Of a stretch of DNA of 15,030 bases, positions 1-7,418 are shown in pieces (position 1 is the stretch's first letter; each line of letters opens with the position of its first letter). The notes below the pieces were generated by a model that worked only from the letters and a program-made list of their open reading frames with translations, was not told the DNA's origin and ran no database searches. The position numbers and the translations under genes are program-made. Location: assembly GCA_016295455.1 (NCBI GenBank), contig JAEDLE010000043.1:1-15030 (forward strand), given 5' to 3'. Source of the stretch: Bacteroidales bacterium (GTDB lineage: Bacteria; Bacteroidota; Bacteroidia; Bacteroidales; UBA932).

Positions 1-914
1 GCCGCGCCGCTGCGGACATGGAGATTTGACGTGGTGAAGTCTGACGCGGTCACCTTGTAGTCGACCGGTTTGCCGGCAGCCTCGTAAGGCGAGAGTCTGG
101 ATGCGGTCCTGTGGCTGAAAGACTGGAATTCCCTTCCCAGATACATTGCGTTGCCTCCGGTGGACACGCTGACTGTCAGCTGACGCTCCTGCGGGGCATC
201 CTTCATCACCATATTCACCGCACCACCGGTACCGTCTCCCTCCATATCGGCAGTAAGAGATTTCGTAACCTCAAGTCTGTCAAGCATTTCAGAAGGGAAT
301 ATATCGAGCGGGACAAAACGGTTCCTGTTGTCGGGGCTCGGGATCTTCACCCCGTTCACCAGGGTATAACTGTAGCGTTTGTCCATACCCCTGAGTACGG
401 CATACTGTCCTTCGCCGCTGCTGTTTCTCTCAACGGTAACCCCGGACATCCTCTGGATGACACCAGCCACCGTGACATCGGGAGACAGTTCCATAGCCTT
501 GGCGCTCATCACATTGACGACATTCTCTGCCTGCTTTTCGATGGCTCTTGCACCGGCATCGGTCCTTCCGGGATTGAGCGCCGAGACCGTGGCGGACTCG
601 ATAAGCTCCATATCTGTCTCGAGGAGTATCTCAAGCTCGGCGGCGCTCCCGGTTCCAAGATGCAGCTCAAAATCTTTGTAACCTATGCAACTGCACAGAA
701 TCGTGCATTCCTCCAATCCGGTTTCCAGATTGAAACTTCCGTCCAGTCCTGTGACAGCCCCTTTTCCGGGCTGCTCCCTTACCGTCACGAAGGCCCCGAT
801 GACGTCTTCACCGGTCTCCTTGTCCGAAACCCTTCCTTTGAATACGGCCGCCTGGGCGGCCAGTCCAGTGGCCAACATCGCCACCGTCAAGGCCATATGC
901 CTGAAATGAATCAT
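1..914 (-). CDS. TonB-dependent outer-membrane receptor, N-terminal part (gene runs off the left edge)
   Basis: Only the first 304 codons are present; the gene continues beyond base 1. Reading from the ATG at 914-912, residues 1-22 form a signal peptide (hydrophobic stretch ALTVAMLATGLAA, likely cut after AQA). Residues about 24-100 look like a carboxypeptidase-type regulatory beta-sandwich (GRVSDKETGEDVIGAFV, then VTGLDGSF, then CIGYKDFE), as in many Bacteroidota receptors. Residues about 125-240 are the plug, with VAGVIQRMSGVTVER, YAVLRGMDKRYSYTLVNG, IPSPDNRNRFVPLDIFPSEM and LEVTKSLTADMEGDGTGG. This subfamily imports large or chelated ligands using TonB energy; the ligand cannot be told. 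There is no STN domain, so it is not expected to signal itself. It is transcribed divergently from the ECF sigma gene, which could control it. An internal ATG at 896 would lose the positively charged start of the signal peptide, so 914 is preferred. Confidence 0.93.
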   Translation of the reverse strand, partial: MIHFRHMALTVAMLATGLAAQAAVFKGRVSDKETGEDVIGAFVTVREQPGKGAVTGLDGSFNLETGLEECTILCSCIGYKDFELHLGTGSAAELEILLETDMELIESATVSALNPGRTDAGARAIEKQAENVVNVMSAKAMELSPDVTVAGVIQRMSGVTVERNSSGEGQYAVLRGMDKRYSYTLVNGVKIPSPDNRNRFVPLDIFPSEMLDRLEVTKSLTADMEGDGTGGAVNMVMKDAPQERQLTVSVSTGGNAMYLGREFQSFSHRTASRLSPYEAAGKPVDYKVTASDFTTSNLHVRSGA

Positions 915-933
915 ATTCCGTTTTTTGACGGGA

Positions 934-941
934 CAAAAGTA
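934..941 (-). promoter_or_regulatory. -7 promoter element of the left TonB receptor
   Basis: Read on the minus strand this is TACTTTTG, an exact match to the Bacteroidota -7 consensus TAnnTTTG. It ends 19 bases before the ATG at 914, so the leader would be very short (about a dozen bases). I see no well-placed TTTG at -33. The element sits within a longer string, CTTTTGTCCCGTC, which nearly recurs before the second receptor gene. Confidence 0.5.
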
Positions 942-981
942 TATCGATGATATTAAGCATCTGTTTCCGAATTGTTAGGAT

Positions 982-1009
982 TTTGTTAAAGGAATAATGC
1001 ATACCTTTG
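982..1009 (+). promoter_or_regulatory. Probable promoter of the ECF sigma operon
   Basis: TACCTTTG at 1002-1009 fits the Bacteroidota -7 consensus TAnnTTTG, and TTTG at 982-985 could be the -33 element. The spacer is 16 bases, slightly shorter than usual. Transcription would start near 1016, leaving a leader of about 22 bases before the ATG at 1038. It lies back to back with the promoter of the divergent receptor in a shared 123-base interval. Confidence 0.5.
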
Positions 1010-1037
1010 CCATCCGGCCATCAGACTCGGACCGAGA

Positions 1038-1571
1038 ATGAGTGAAGACAAGAAGATAGAGCAGCTATTCAGGATATGGTACAGGCCCCTGTGCCTATAT
1101 GCCCTGCATTATCTGGAGGATCTCGACGAGGCGGAGGACCTGGTCCAGGACGTGTTCTGCACGCTCTGGCAGAAGTCCGGCGGGGACGCGGAGCCCACAG
1201 GAGGCAAGGCCTATCTCTACACTTGCGTCAGGAACCGCTGCCTGGACCTGCTCCGCAGCCCTTCCCGGAAGAACCGTCCCCGCAGTCTCGAAGGTCTGGG
1301 CGTCGACGAAAGCCTCGCCCTTACTGAATATGATGACAGCGATCTCCGGGACTCCTCCCTTGAGGAAGCCCGCATGTGGATGGAAATCAGCAGACTCCCC
1401 CGCAGATGCCGCCGCATACTGCTGATGGGCAAGGTCCAGGGGAAGAAGTATTCCGAAATAGCCCGGGAAATGGGCATATCAGAAAACACGGTGCGCAACC
1501 AGATGGCAAAAGCGCTCAAGACGGTGCGCGAGGGAGTTAAAAAAGCCGTGCTTTTCCTGTTTTCGCTATAA
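1038..1571 (+). CDS. ECF sigma-70 family RNA polymerase sigma factor (Bacteroidota FecI-like)
   Basis: A 177-residue sigma factor, the normal length for ECF sigmas. Region 2 spans about residues 8-73, with EDLVQDVFCTLWQ (the RNA-polymerase and -10 binding helix) and YLYTCVRNRCLDLLR. A variable linker follows, and region 4 spans about 110-165, with LPRRCRRILLM and the helix-turn-helix YSEIAREMGISENTVRN for -35 recognition. It is the first gene of an operon with a receptor, a lipoprotein and a FecR anti-sigma, so it very likely transcribes this locus once FecR receives a signal. The 51-base gap to the receptor gene could hold its own target promoter. Unlike the commonest arrangement, its anti-sigma is not the next gene. 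Confidence in the family is high; its regulon is inference. Confidence 0.95.
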   Translation: MSEDKKIEQLFRIWYRPLCLYALHYLEDLDEAEDLVQDVFCTLWQKSGGDAEPTGGKAYLYTCVRNRCLDLLRSPSRKNRPRSLEGLGVDESLALTEYDDSDLRDSSLEEARMWMEISRLPRRCRRILLMGKVQGKKYSEIAREMGISENTVRNQMAKALKTVREGVKKAVLFLFSL

Positions 1572-1622
1572 ATTCTCTTTTGACGGATAGTACTTTTTCC
1601 CTTTTGTCCGTCTATATGGTGT

Positions 1623-4160
1623 ATGGAAAATTTCAAACTTCTCAGAAAAGCGGCGGGAGCCCTTGCCCTCGCGCTTGCACTGCTCAGCGGGACGGCGGCA
1701 TATTCCCAGACGTTGAGCATCCGGGACTGCATTGCTTCGGTCCGGGACATCTACAAGGTTAAATTCGTATATGACGCAGAGCTTCCGCTTGACGTGCCGT
1801 ATCCGGGCAGGGGGCTCGGCTGGGTGACGGACAGAAAGCCGGGAGCCGAAAGCCTGTCCCTGAGCGAATGTCTCGACCGGCTCTTCGACGGCAGCGGCAT
1901 AGAATGGAGCCGGAAAGGCAAGCACATCATACTCAGGCAGACAGGCTATGTCAGGCCAAGGCCCGATACCGTCGAGGTGACCTATGCCAACGGGGATTTC
2001 CTGACGGAGGCCGACACCCTGGACGCATCGAAGGTCTCGACAGACAGGATGAAAATGGCGGGCAGGACCCAGACCGGACTGCAGAGGCTGGATGCGGACA
2101 GGATCAGGAGCGGATTCGCCATATTCAACAGCCCTGACGTGATCAAGACCATACAGCGTTTACCCGGAGTCGCTTCCGGCACCGAACTGCTCTCAGGCCT
2201 GTACGTGCACGGTGGAACCGGTTCGGACAACCTCTTCCTGCTTGACGGCGTTCCGCTCTACAGCACCAGCCACCTAATAGGCCTGTTCTCGTCATTCAAT
2301 GCCGACGTGGTCCAGGACGTGGACTTCTACAAGAGCGGCTTCCCGGCCAGATATGGCGGAAGACTGTCTTCGGTGGTGGATGTGAGCACCCGTGAGGGCG
2401 ATCTCTACGAATGGCACGGCAACTTCTCCATAGGGCTCATAGACGGAAGACTGCAGCTGGAAGGCCCGCTGGTCAAGGGCAGGACCTCCATCAATTTCGG
2501 ACTGCGCAGAACCTGGCTGGACGTGATTTCCGTACCCGCAATGCTGATAGTCAACAGAAGTTCAATGAAGGAGGGCGAGAAGTACAAGGCGCACTACGCA
2601 TTCTGGGACATGAACCTGGGCATAACCCACGTGATCTCCGACAGCGACAGGCTGCAGTTTTCCTTCTTCAACGGGATGGACAGGCTCCCGATAGGCTACA
2701 CCGACTATCTCACCATAACCGGCAAAGACGATGTCACCCACATATACAAGGACAAGATGTACAGCCGCATGAGCGGCAACTTCGCCTGGGGTTCGACTAC
2801 AGCAAGTCTCTGCTGGTCACATACTTTCTCAAACCGACTCACATCCCGCACCCGCCTTTCCTACGGACGGAGCGACAACCGGACCGGATACTCCATAGAA
2901 GACTGGTCCTGGGAAAAGAACGATGATGAAAGCGAATACCGTTTCACCGAAGGCTACCTCATCGACGAAGACAACAGGTCCGTGGTCAACGATTTCATAC
3001 TCAGCAGTGACTTTGACTGGATGCCGACATCAGCCCAGCGCATCAGGTTCGGGGCATCTCTCCAGCACCACATATACTTCCCGGACAGGGTAGCGGGCTC
3101 GTGGCAGACCGGCCCTGACATGAAAAAGCAGTTGACCGACGTCAACTCATCCGCAACCTACAGGGGCGAGGAGTTCTCGCTCTATGCCGAGGATGAGATC
3201 AACATAGGCGAGAGGCTCACACTCGCCCCGGGACTCAGATACACCCTCTACCGCACCGGTCGCAAGACCTACCACTCCCCCGAGCCGAGATTCGCCATGC
3301 GCCTCGGTCTGGGAAGAGACGTGGACCTGAAGTTCTCCTACACGGACATGAGGCAGTTCGTACACCTGGTCCGCACCCTATACCTGGAAATACCGACATC
3401 CAGCTGGCTGCCCTGCACCGAAAAGATGAAGCCGATGCACTCCAGGCAGATAGCGGGCGGGGTATATGCCAGGTTGCCATATGACCTGCATCTCGAAGTG
3501 GAGGGTTTCTGGAAAACCATGAGCCACATATATGAATATTCCGGACATTTCTCGCTGTATCCGCCCATCGAGCAGTGGGAAAGTGCATTCTCCGAAGGCC
3601 GGGGCCGCGCATATGGCGCCGAGATCGCGCTGGGATGGACACCGGAGAACACGGACATCAGCATAGCCTACACCCTCTCTTTCTCGGAGCGCAATTTCCC
3701 CGAGTTCTACCACGACTGGTATTTCGACAGGAACGACTTCCGCAATATGCTGAACATCACCGCGACGCACAGATTCTCCAACAGATTCGAGATCTACGGA
3801 GGATGGACCTACCGCACCGGTACCAGGGTGACCCTGGCGGAACAGGGCATAGACCCGAGTGTCTCCAGCTGGACGGACGAGTCCGGAAAAGAGGTAGTAA
3901 GACATTATTACAATGAGCTTTATACCAAGCCGAACAACATCAGGATACCGGACTACCACAGGCTTGACATAGGCATGAACTTCAAGAAACTGACAAAGCG
4001 GGGCAACGAAAGGACCTGGAACCTGAGCATCTACAATGCCTACTGCAGGATGAACCCGCTCCTTGCCACAGTGTCCCTGAACGAAAACAATGAATATGTA
4101 GGCACGGCCTATGGCGGCATCCCTGTCATCCCGACCTTCAGCTATTCACTCAAATTCTAG
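1623..4160 (+). CDS. TonB-dependent receptor with N-terminal STN signalling domain (FecA-like)
   Basis: An 845-residue outer-membrane receptor. Residues 1-29 are a signal peptide (AALAL-rich hydrophobic core, cut near AYSQ). Residues about 30-107 form an STN (secretin/TonB N-terminal) domain, seen in LSIRDCIASVRDIYKVKFVYD, SLSECLDRLFDGSGIEW and KHIILRQ. In FecA-type receptors this domain contacts the periplasmic part of the FecR anti-sigma. The plug is at about 140-255 (VIKTIQRLPGVASGTE, LYVHGGTGSDNLFLLDGVPLY, GFPARYGGRLSSVVDV), followed by the barrel to the terminal phenylalanine (FSYSLKF). No carboxypeptidase-type regulatory domain lies between STN and plug. Six bases separate it from the lipoprotein gene, so the two are co-transcribed and probably work as a pair. 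The ligand is unknown; the fused STN together with the downstream FecR argues for ligand-induced transcription of the operon. Confidence 0.95.
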   Translation: MENFKLLRKAAGALALALALLSGTAAYSQTLSIRDCIASVRDIYKVKFVYDAELPLDVPYPGRGLGWVTDRKPGAESLSLSECLDRLFDGSGIEWSRKGKHIILRQTGYVRPRPDTVEVTYANGDFLTEADTLDASKVSTDRMKMAGRTQTGLQRLDADRIRSGFAIFNSPDVIKTIQRLPGVASGTELLSGLYVHGGTGSDNLFLLDGVPLYSTSHLIGLFSSFNADVVQDVDFYKSGFPARYGGRLSSVVDVSTREGDLYEWHGNFSIGLIDGRLQLEGPLVKGRTSINFGLRRTWLDVISVPAMLIVNRSSMKEGEKYKAHYAFWDMNLGITHVISDSDRLQFSFFNGMDRLPIGYTDYLTITGKDDVTHIYKDKMYSRMSGNFAWGSTTASLCWSHTFSNRLTSRTRLSYGRSDNRTGYSIEDWSWEKNDDESEYRFTEGYLIDEDNRSVVNDFILSSDFDWMPTSAQRIRFGASLQHHIYFPDRVAGSWQTGPDMKKQLTDVNSSATYRGEEFSLYAEDEINIGERLTLAPGLRYTLYRTGRKTYHSPEPRFAMRLGLGRDVDLKFSYTDMRQFVHLVRTLYLEIPTSSWLPCTEKMKPMHSRQIAGGVYARLPYDLHLEVEGFWKTMSHIYEYSGHFSLYPPIEQWESAFSEGRGRAYGAEIALGWTPENTDISIAYTLSFSERNFPEFYHDWYFDRNDFRNMLNITATHRFSNRFEIYGGWTYRTGTRVTLAEQGIDPSVSSWTDESGKEVVRHYYNELYTKPNNIRIPDYHRLDIGMNFKKLTKRGNERTWNLSIYNAYCRMNPLLATVSLNENNEYVGTAYGGIPVIPTFSYSLKF

Positions 4161-4166
4161 ACAAAG

Positions 4167-5264
4167 ATGAAAAGACTCACATACATATTGCTTGGAGTGC
4201 TCCTTCTGAGCGCCTGCGAAATGGAATTCGACATAGACAGGCAGATGTCTGACAGCATGATTTACCTGCGTTTCGCCCCGTCCGACCGCTCTGACACAAG
4301 TTTCCTCTACATCCAGGCGACCACGCCCCTCAAGGACGGGAAGAATCCCGTATCAACCGACGGCGAGCAGGTCAGCGTAAGGCTCAACGGAGAAATGCTC
4401 GCGATGACAAAGTCCACCGGCCGCTCGGGCGCATGGACCAGCCAGGTCTATTACACCACAAGACAGTTCCGGCAGGGAGACATCATCGAAGTCGAGGCAT
4501 CGATACCCGGCAGGGAGACGGTAAGTTCCTCCACCACCATCCCGGCGGTCATCCCGGAATTCAGATGCACCCCGCGAGTCGAGGGAACGGGAGTCAACAG
4601 AGTCCTGTGCTTTGACATCGAATATGACAACGTGCCCGGCTGCAGCGGACGGTATGCGGCAGGCGTGGTGAGGGAACGGTACCAAAAATACGAAAGCTGG
4701 TACGGGAACAACATGACCGGAGAAGATGTATGGACCGTCGAGGATGAGAGCCTGATGCTCTCGAGCGATTATCCTCAGAGCCTGGACGACAACATTCTGT
4801 CCTCACTTGGTCAGGAGCCCATGATAATATGTCCCGAAGCACTCAACCACAGCCTCGACCCGACCTACCCGTACATCCCGGGAGATGCTGTCAGCACCAA
4901 CGCAATGGCCTGGGTTGACATGCCGGGCAGGGAGCCCGGCACAGGCAGACAACAGGTCAGGGTATATTTCGACGAAGACAGGATCATTGAAGCCCTGCCT
5001 CATCCGGGTTGGGATGACAGCGAGATACCTACCGAAGCCTACGGCTCCAGACAGACCACGATCAACCGCTACAAGCTGGTGTTCTACAGCCTGGACGAAG
5101 GGGCCTACAACTATATGAAGGCGCTTAGCAATTCCGACTACTCCGACATCTCGATGCTCGGAATCGCCCCTGTGTCATTCACCTACACCAATATAAAGGG
5201 AGGAACTGGAGTCTGCGGCTCCTACACCGCACGTGAAAGCGAGTGGTTCCATATCGATCAATGA
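4167..5264 (+). CDS. DUF4249-like outer-membrane lipoprotein, partner of the receptor
   Basis: A 365-residue protein starting with a lipoprotein signal: charged start MKRL, hydrophobic stretch, and lipobox LLSAC with the lipidated cysteine at residue 17. The acidic residues after the cysteine (EMEFDID) resemble Bacteroidota signals for export to the cell surface, though this is inference. The pattern of a beta-rich N-terminal part (VSVRLNGEMLAM, YTTRQFRQGDIIEVEASIPG), then FDIEYDNVPGCSGRYAAG, agrees with the DUF4249 family, which is typically encoded beside TonB-dependent receptors. Its biochemical role is not established. By analogy with SusD-type partners it may help capture or present the ligand, but it is not a SusD homologue by anything I can see. 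The gene starts 6 bases after the receptor stop and is followed 40 bases later by fecR. Confidence 0.72.
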   Translation: MKRLTYILLGVLLLSACEMEFDIDRQMSDSMIYLRFAPSDRSDTSFLYIQATTPLKDGKNPVSTDGEQVSVRLNGEMLAMTKSTGRSGAWTSQVYYTTRQFRQGDIIEVEASIPGRETVSSSTTIPAVIPEFRCTPRVEGTGVNRVLCFDIEYDNVPGCSGRYAAGVVRERYQKYESWYGNNMTGEDVWTVEDESLMLSSDYPQSLDDNILSSLGQEPMIICPEALNHSLDPTYPYIPGDAVSTNAMAWVDMPGREPGTGRQQVRVYFDEDRIIEALPHPGWDDSEIPTEAYGSRQTTINRYKLVFYSLDEGAYNYMKALSNSDYSDISMLGIAPVSFTYTNIKGGTGVCGSYTARESEWFHIDQ

Positions 5265-5304
5265 CCCCGGCCGTCCGCAGTTGCGGAGCCATAATCATAT
5301 CCAT

Positions 5305-6177
5305 ATGAAAGACAGCAGAAACAGAGGCCTCGACTTCGTGCTGAGGCATTACAGGGAAGGAGCCCTGGACAACCGCAAGGCGCTCCGCAATGTCCGAGCA
5401 AGGCTTGCGGCTTCTCAGGTAAAGGTGCCGATGCCACGTCTTCCCGAATGGAGAGCGGTGCTGGGTGTGGCCGCCTCATTGCTGATGGTGGCGGGGATCT
5501 TCGGCTGGAGCCGCCACAACTCCTTTACCCGTCTCGAATCCGGCCTTGAGAAACGGGAACTGCTGCTTCCGGACAGTTCCGTCGTCACCCTCGCCCCTGG
5601 CTCGGAGATCAGCTTCAGGATAAAGGAGATGCGAGGGGACGGGAAACGCAGTGTCAGGCTCAGGGGGAAGGCTTTCTTCGAGGTTGTCCACGACGGGAAG
5701 AGGCCGTTCGAAGTCCGCTCCGAGGGACTCTGCGTCAGGGTTCTGGGCACACGCTTCGAAGTGGACGCCCCGAAGCACAGCTGCTATGTCGAGGACGGCA
5801 AGGTACTCCTGGCCGCCTCATCCGGGTCGGAAGGGATGTTGCTGACAAGAGGCATGGGAGCCCGGCTCGAGAACGGCAGGCCGGTGGAACTGAGGGAAGA
5901 CGAACTTGGTCTTAACCCCGTGGCCTGGCAGAAAGAATACGTCTCCTATGAGGCTGCACCGCTTGACAAAGTACTGCTTGAACTTGAAGAACTGTTCGGG
6001 AAAGACATAGCCGTATATCCCGAAGACACAGACACCGCCTCACTGCTGCTGAGCGGCGATTTCGACACAGAATCCCCGTCAGACGTGCTCGCAGCCATAT
6101 CCGAAGCCTTCGGCATCAGGCTGAGGTTCGTCTCTCAGAGTGACGGGAATATGACCCTGCGGATGAACGGAGTGTGA
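5305..6177 (+). CDS. FecR-type anti-sigma factor with DUF4974 domain
   Basis: A 290-residue single-pass inner-membrane protein. The N-terminal cytoplasmic part (about 1-48) would hold the ECF sigma factor. A transmembrane helix lies at about 51-68 (AVLGVAASLLMVAGIFGW). The periplasmic FecR domain spans about 77-180, with LLLPDSSVVTLAPGSEISF, VRLRGKAFFEV, PFEV and VRVLGTRFEV. The C-terminal DUF4974 (STN-like) domain is at about 212-287 (YVSYEAAPLDKVLLELEELFG). It should relay the receptor signal to the sigma factor. I chose the ATG at 5305. An upstream in-frame ATG at 5233 would overlap the lipoprotein gene and add an uncharacteristic histidine-rich leader. Unusually, it is the last gene of the operon, two genes away from its sigma, and its 3' end overlaps the convergent hutI by 43 bases. 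Confidence 0.93.
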   Translation: MKDSRNRGLDFVLRHYREGALDNRKALRNVRARLAASQVKVPMPRLPEWRAVLGVAASLLMVAGIFGWSRHNSFTRLESGLEKRELLLPDSSVVTLAPGSEISFRIKEMRGDGKRSVRLRGKAFFEVVHDGKRPFEVRSEGLCVRVLGTRFEVDAPKHSCYVEDGKVLLAASSGSEGMLLTRGMGARLENGRPVELREDELGLNPVAWQKEYVSYEAAPLDKVLLELEELFGKDIAVYPEDTDTASLLLSGDFDTESPSDVLAAISEAFGIRLRFVSQSDGNMTLRMNGV

Positions 6178-7418
6178 TGAGCGTAAGGGATGAAGGCCAG
6201 GGAAGGCAGTTTCTCCGTGATTATGACTGAGCCCAGCTTTCCCACACTTATGGAGCCCAGGCAGTCTTCGACACCCATAGCATATGCCGAATTGATGGTG
6301 CAGGCGTTGAAAGCCTGTTCGGGAGTGAGTTTCATCTGTATACAGCCGAGAGCCATCACGAAACGCATGTCGCCGCTCGGTGAGGACCCCGGATTGTAGT
6401 CGGAGGCCAGGGCCAGGGGCAGTCCGGCCCGGATGAAGTCCTTTGCACGGCCATATGGCATCCCGAGGAAGAATGAAGCCCCCGGGAGCATAGTAGGCAT
6501 AGTGCCGCTGCCCTTGAGACAGTCAATCTCCTCATCCCCCGTCCTCTCGAGGTGGTCAACGGACAGGGCCCCGTGGTTAACTCCGGTCTGCACCCCGCCG
6601 GATACGGCGAGTTCATTGGCGTGAATCTTCCCCCTGAGTCCGAAGTCTGCGGCGACCTGAAGTATGCGGGCAGTGTCTTCAGGAGTGAAGAAGCCCTTGT
6701 CGCAGAACACATCCACATAGTCAGCCAGACCTTCCGCAGCCACGCGCGGAAGCATTTCCCGGCACACAAGGTCAACATAGCCCTCTCTGTCCGAAGCATA
6801 TTCACGGCCTACGGCATGTGCGCCGAGAAATGTAGCCCTGACCTTGACCGGAACGCTGTCCCTTATCCTTCTGATGACTCTGAGCATCTTCAGTTCGTCC
6901 TCCGTACGGAGTCCGTAGCCGCTTTTGATCTCGATAGCGCCGGTTCCCTTTGCCATCACCTCATGCACACGGCGCAGGGACTGGCGGTAGAGTTCATCTT
7001 CCGAAGTCATATGCAGAAGGTCAGCAGAGTTGAGTATGCCTCCTCCCCGCGCGGCGATCTCCTCGTAGCTCAGGCCGGCAATCTTGTCGCGGAATTCGCC
7101 TTCACGGCTGCCGGCATATACCAAGTGTGTATGGGAGTCGCAGAAGGTCGGCATCACGAAGCCGCCCTCCGCATCTATCAGTTCATCGACCTCACATTCA
7201 GGCCGGGAAGGAGCGCCTGTCAGGCCTGGAAGGGCGTGGAAACCATTGTATTCAGGCAGGGAAGCGCGCGGTCCGAAGGCGCTTATCCTGCCGTCAGTGA
7301 TCTCCAGCCAGGCATCCTCCAGATATTCCACACGGGACATCGCCTCCCCCTCGAGGCAACGCACGGAAGGAGGCAATATGCCGCAGAGGCGGCCGATATT
7401 GTGTATCAGGGTCTTCAT
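6135..7418 (-). CDS. hutI: Imidazolonepropionase (histidine degradation, step 3)
   Basis: A 427-residue amidohydrolase-superfamily enzyme that hydrolyses 4-imidazolone-5-propionate to N-formimino-L-glutamate in the cytoplasm. The metal-binding motif DSHTH has histidines at residues 96 and 98; further ligands and active-site positions are in FLGAHA (H201), KIHANEL (H266), SVDHLE (H289) and LASDYNPGS (D340). AIEIKSGYGL and YVDVFCDKGFF are also characteristic of HutI. Length is normal for the family. Its start overlaps the hutH stop (ATGA, four bases), so the two are translationally coupled. It is the last gene of the hut operon. The final 14 codons are antisense to the end of fecR, and the C-terminus ends a little abruptly (VIFPSL), but the core is intact. 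Confidence 0.97.
   Translation of the reverse strand: MKTLIHNIGRLCGILPPSVRCLEGEAMSRVEYLEDAWLEITDGRISAFGPRASLPEYNGFHALPGLTGAPSRPECEVDELIDAEGGFVMPTFCDSHTHLVYAGSREGEFRDKIAGLSYEEIAARGGGILNSADLLHMTSEDELYRQSLRRVHEVMAKGTGAIEIKSGYGLRTEDELKMLRVIRRIRDSVPVKVRATFLGAHAVGREYASDREGYVDLVCREMLPRVAAEGLADYVDVFCDKGFFTPEDTARILQVAADFGLRGKIHANELAVSGGVQTGVNHGALSVDHLERTGDEEIDCLKGSGTMPTMLPGASFFLGMPYGRAKDFIRAGLPLALASDYNPGSSPSGDMRFVMALGCIQMKLTPEQAFNACTINSAYAMGVEDCLGSISVGKLGSVIITEKLPSLAFIPYAHHTPFIRRVIFPSL

Noticed and set aside
111..950. Long plus-strand open frame (279 codons) opposite the left receptor
   Set aside because: It is antisense to a clear TonB receptor with signal peptide and plug motifs; its translation has no recognisable domain.
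3378..3959. Minus-strand open frame of 193 codons inside the second receptor
   Set aside because: The plus-strand receptor barrel is continuous through this stretch; the antisense frame shows no motifs and reflects high GC.
5233..5304. Earlier start for fecR
   Set aside because: It would overlap the lipoprotein gene and add residues unlike FecR N-termini; the ATG at 5305 fits better.
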